Assembly (NCBI GenBank): GCA_905221605.1
Contig: CAJNDS010001585.1
Coordinates: forward strand, 1 to 13,589
Reading direction: 5' to 3'
Origin: Symbiodinium natans
Lineage: Eukaryota; Sar; Dinophyceae; Suessiales; Symbiodiniaceae
DNA length: 13,589 nt
In this document: positions 13,421 through 13,589 of the stretch, piece by piece
How positions within the stretch are numbered: the first letter of the stretch is position 1
Layout of the letters: each line of letters begins with the position of its first letter
Notes under the pieces: generated by a model
What the model was told of the DNA's origin: nothing
The model's database searches: none
The model's input: the letters and a program-made list of their open reading frames with translations, nothing else
Translations under genes and position numbers: made by a program

Positions 13421-13589
13421 CGTATTCGATGGGAGATGGTCTTGCAGTCCGCCCCCATGAAGGAAGCTATTCGATGGGAGATGGTCTTGCAGCCGGTCAC
13501 CACTAAGCACGAACTGGAAGCAGCCGCGGACCTAGCACGGGGCAGCTGACATCCTGCAATTTCCCAACACATTCGATGGGAGATGGTCT
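13421..13589 (+). pseudogene. Rearranged fragments of a second, diverged Josephin-coding 3' end
   Basis: Positions 13469-13539 align to 12698-12768 of the transposase gene and keep the reading frame: both encode IRWEMVLQPVTTKHELEAA. Most differences in that stretch are synonymous (GTG/GTC, CTA/TTG, CCT/CCG, ACC/ACT). After GCAGCTGAC (matching about 12853-12861) the copy jumps to CCTGCAATTTCCCAACACATT, matching 12884-12906, consistent with a small deletion at a shared GAC. The module ATTCGATGGGAGATGGTCT starts at 13424, 13469 and 13571 (spacings 45 and 102 bp, both multiples of three), so a tandem arrangement may be starting. A TGA at 13547-13549 ends the frame. The C14-like nucleophile region is absent, so this is not a functional protease within the window, and it runs off the right edge. 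Confidence 0.8.

Overview
The window looks like nuclear DNA of a unicellular eukaryote, most likely a dinoflagellate (Symbiodiniaceae-like). This is inferred from long degenerate tandem arrays next to GC-rich coding sequence, a very long intronless open frame, and the style of the C-terminal cysteine-protease domain. It was not tested by any search. Nothing suggests a bacterial operon: there are no Shine-Dalgarno sites, no gene clusters and no tRNA or rRNA genes that I could see.

Layout. Positions 1-63 are almost pure C, and 64-181 hold a short degenerate CCAAAGCC/CAAAATTG repeat. From 182 to 3310 runs a minisatellite of about 90 units in which 34- and 35-bp variants tend to alternate. It contains a higher-order duplication (1321-2010 against 2230-2918, offset about 905-909 bp). 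At 3310/3311 it switches abruptly to an unrelated 62-bp tandem repeat with about 27 units, ending near 4994. From about 4997 to 5550 is low-coding sequence with a split direct repeat. A modest open frame at 5571-6137 (188 aa) may carry a ubiquitin-like fold near its C-terminus.

The dominant feature is an intact, intronless 2158-codon gene at 6449-12925. It encodes a Helitron-class Rep/helicase transposase with this order: Cys-rich N-terminus; nine tandem 28/29-aa charged repeats; Cys cluster; DUF6570-like segment; Helitron_like_N HUH nickase (H869-A-H871, Y1042/Y1046); PIF1-family superfamily-1 helicase (Walker A at 1422-1429, DE at 1507-1508, later motifs intact); C2HC zinc finger; Lys/Ala/Ser-rich linker; and a C-terminal Josephin-like deubiquitinase domain with an apparent C2016/H2113/D2128 triad. 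No stop or frameshift interrupts it, so it could be an autonomous element.

Downstream, a perfect 11-bp hairpin (13090-13126) lies in the 3' flank. From 13421 to the window end are rearranged fragments of a second, diverged copy of the Josephin-coding 3' end, starting to look tandem.

How the parts may work together (inference): the HUH domain would nick and join DNA and the helicase would unwind it for rolling-circle transposition. The Josephin domain would remove ubiquitin from the transposase or a host factor, a role analogous to the OTU protease reported in some Helentron/Helitron2 elements. The element's 5' end is not resolved, and neither 3' candidate has a canonical CTRR terminus.
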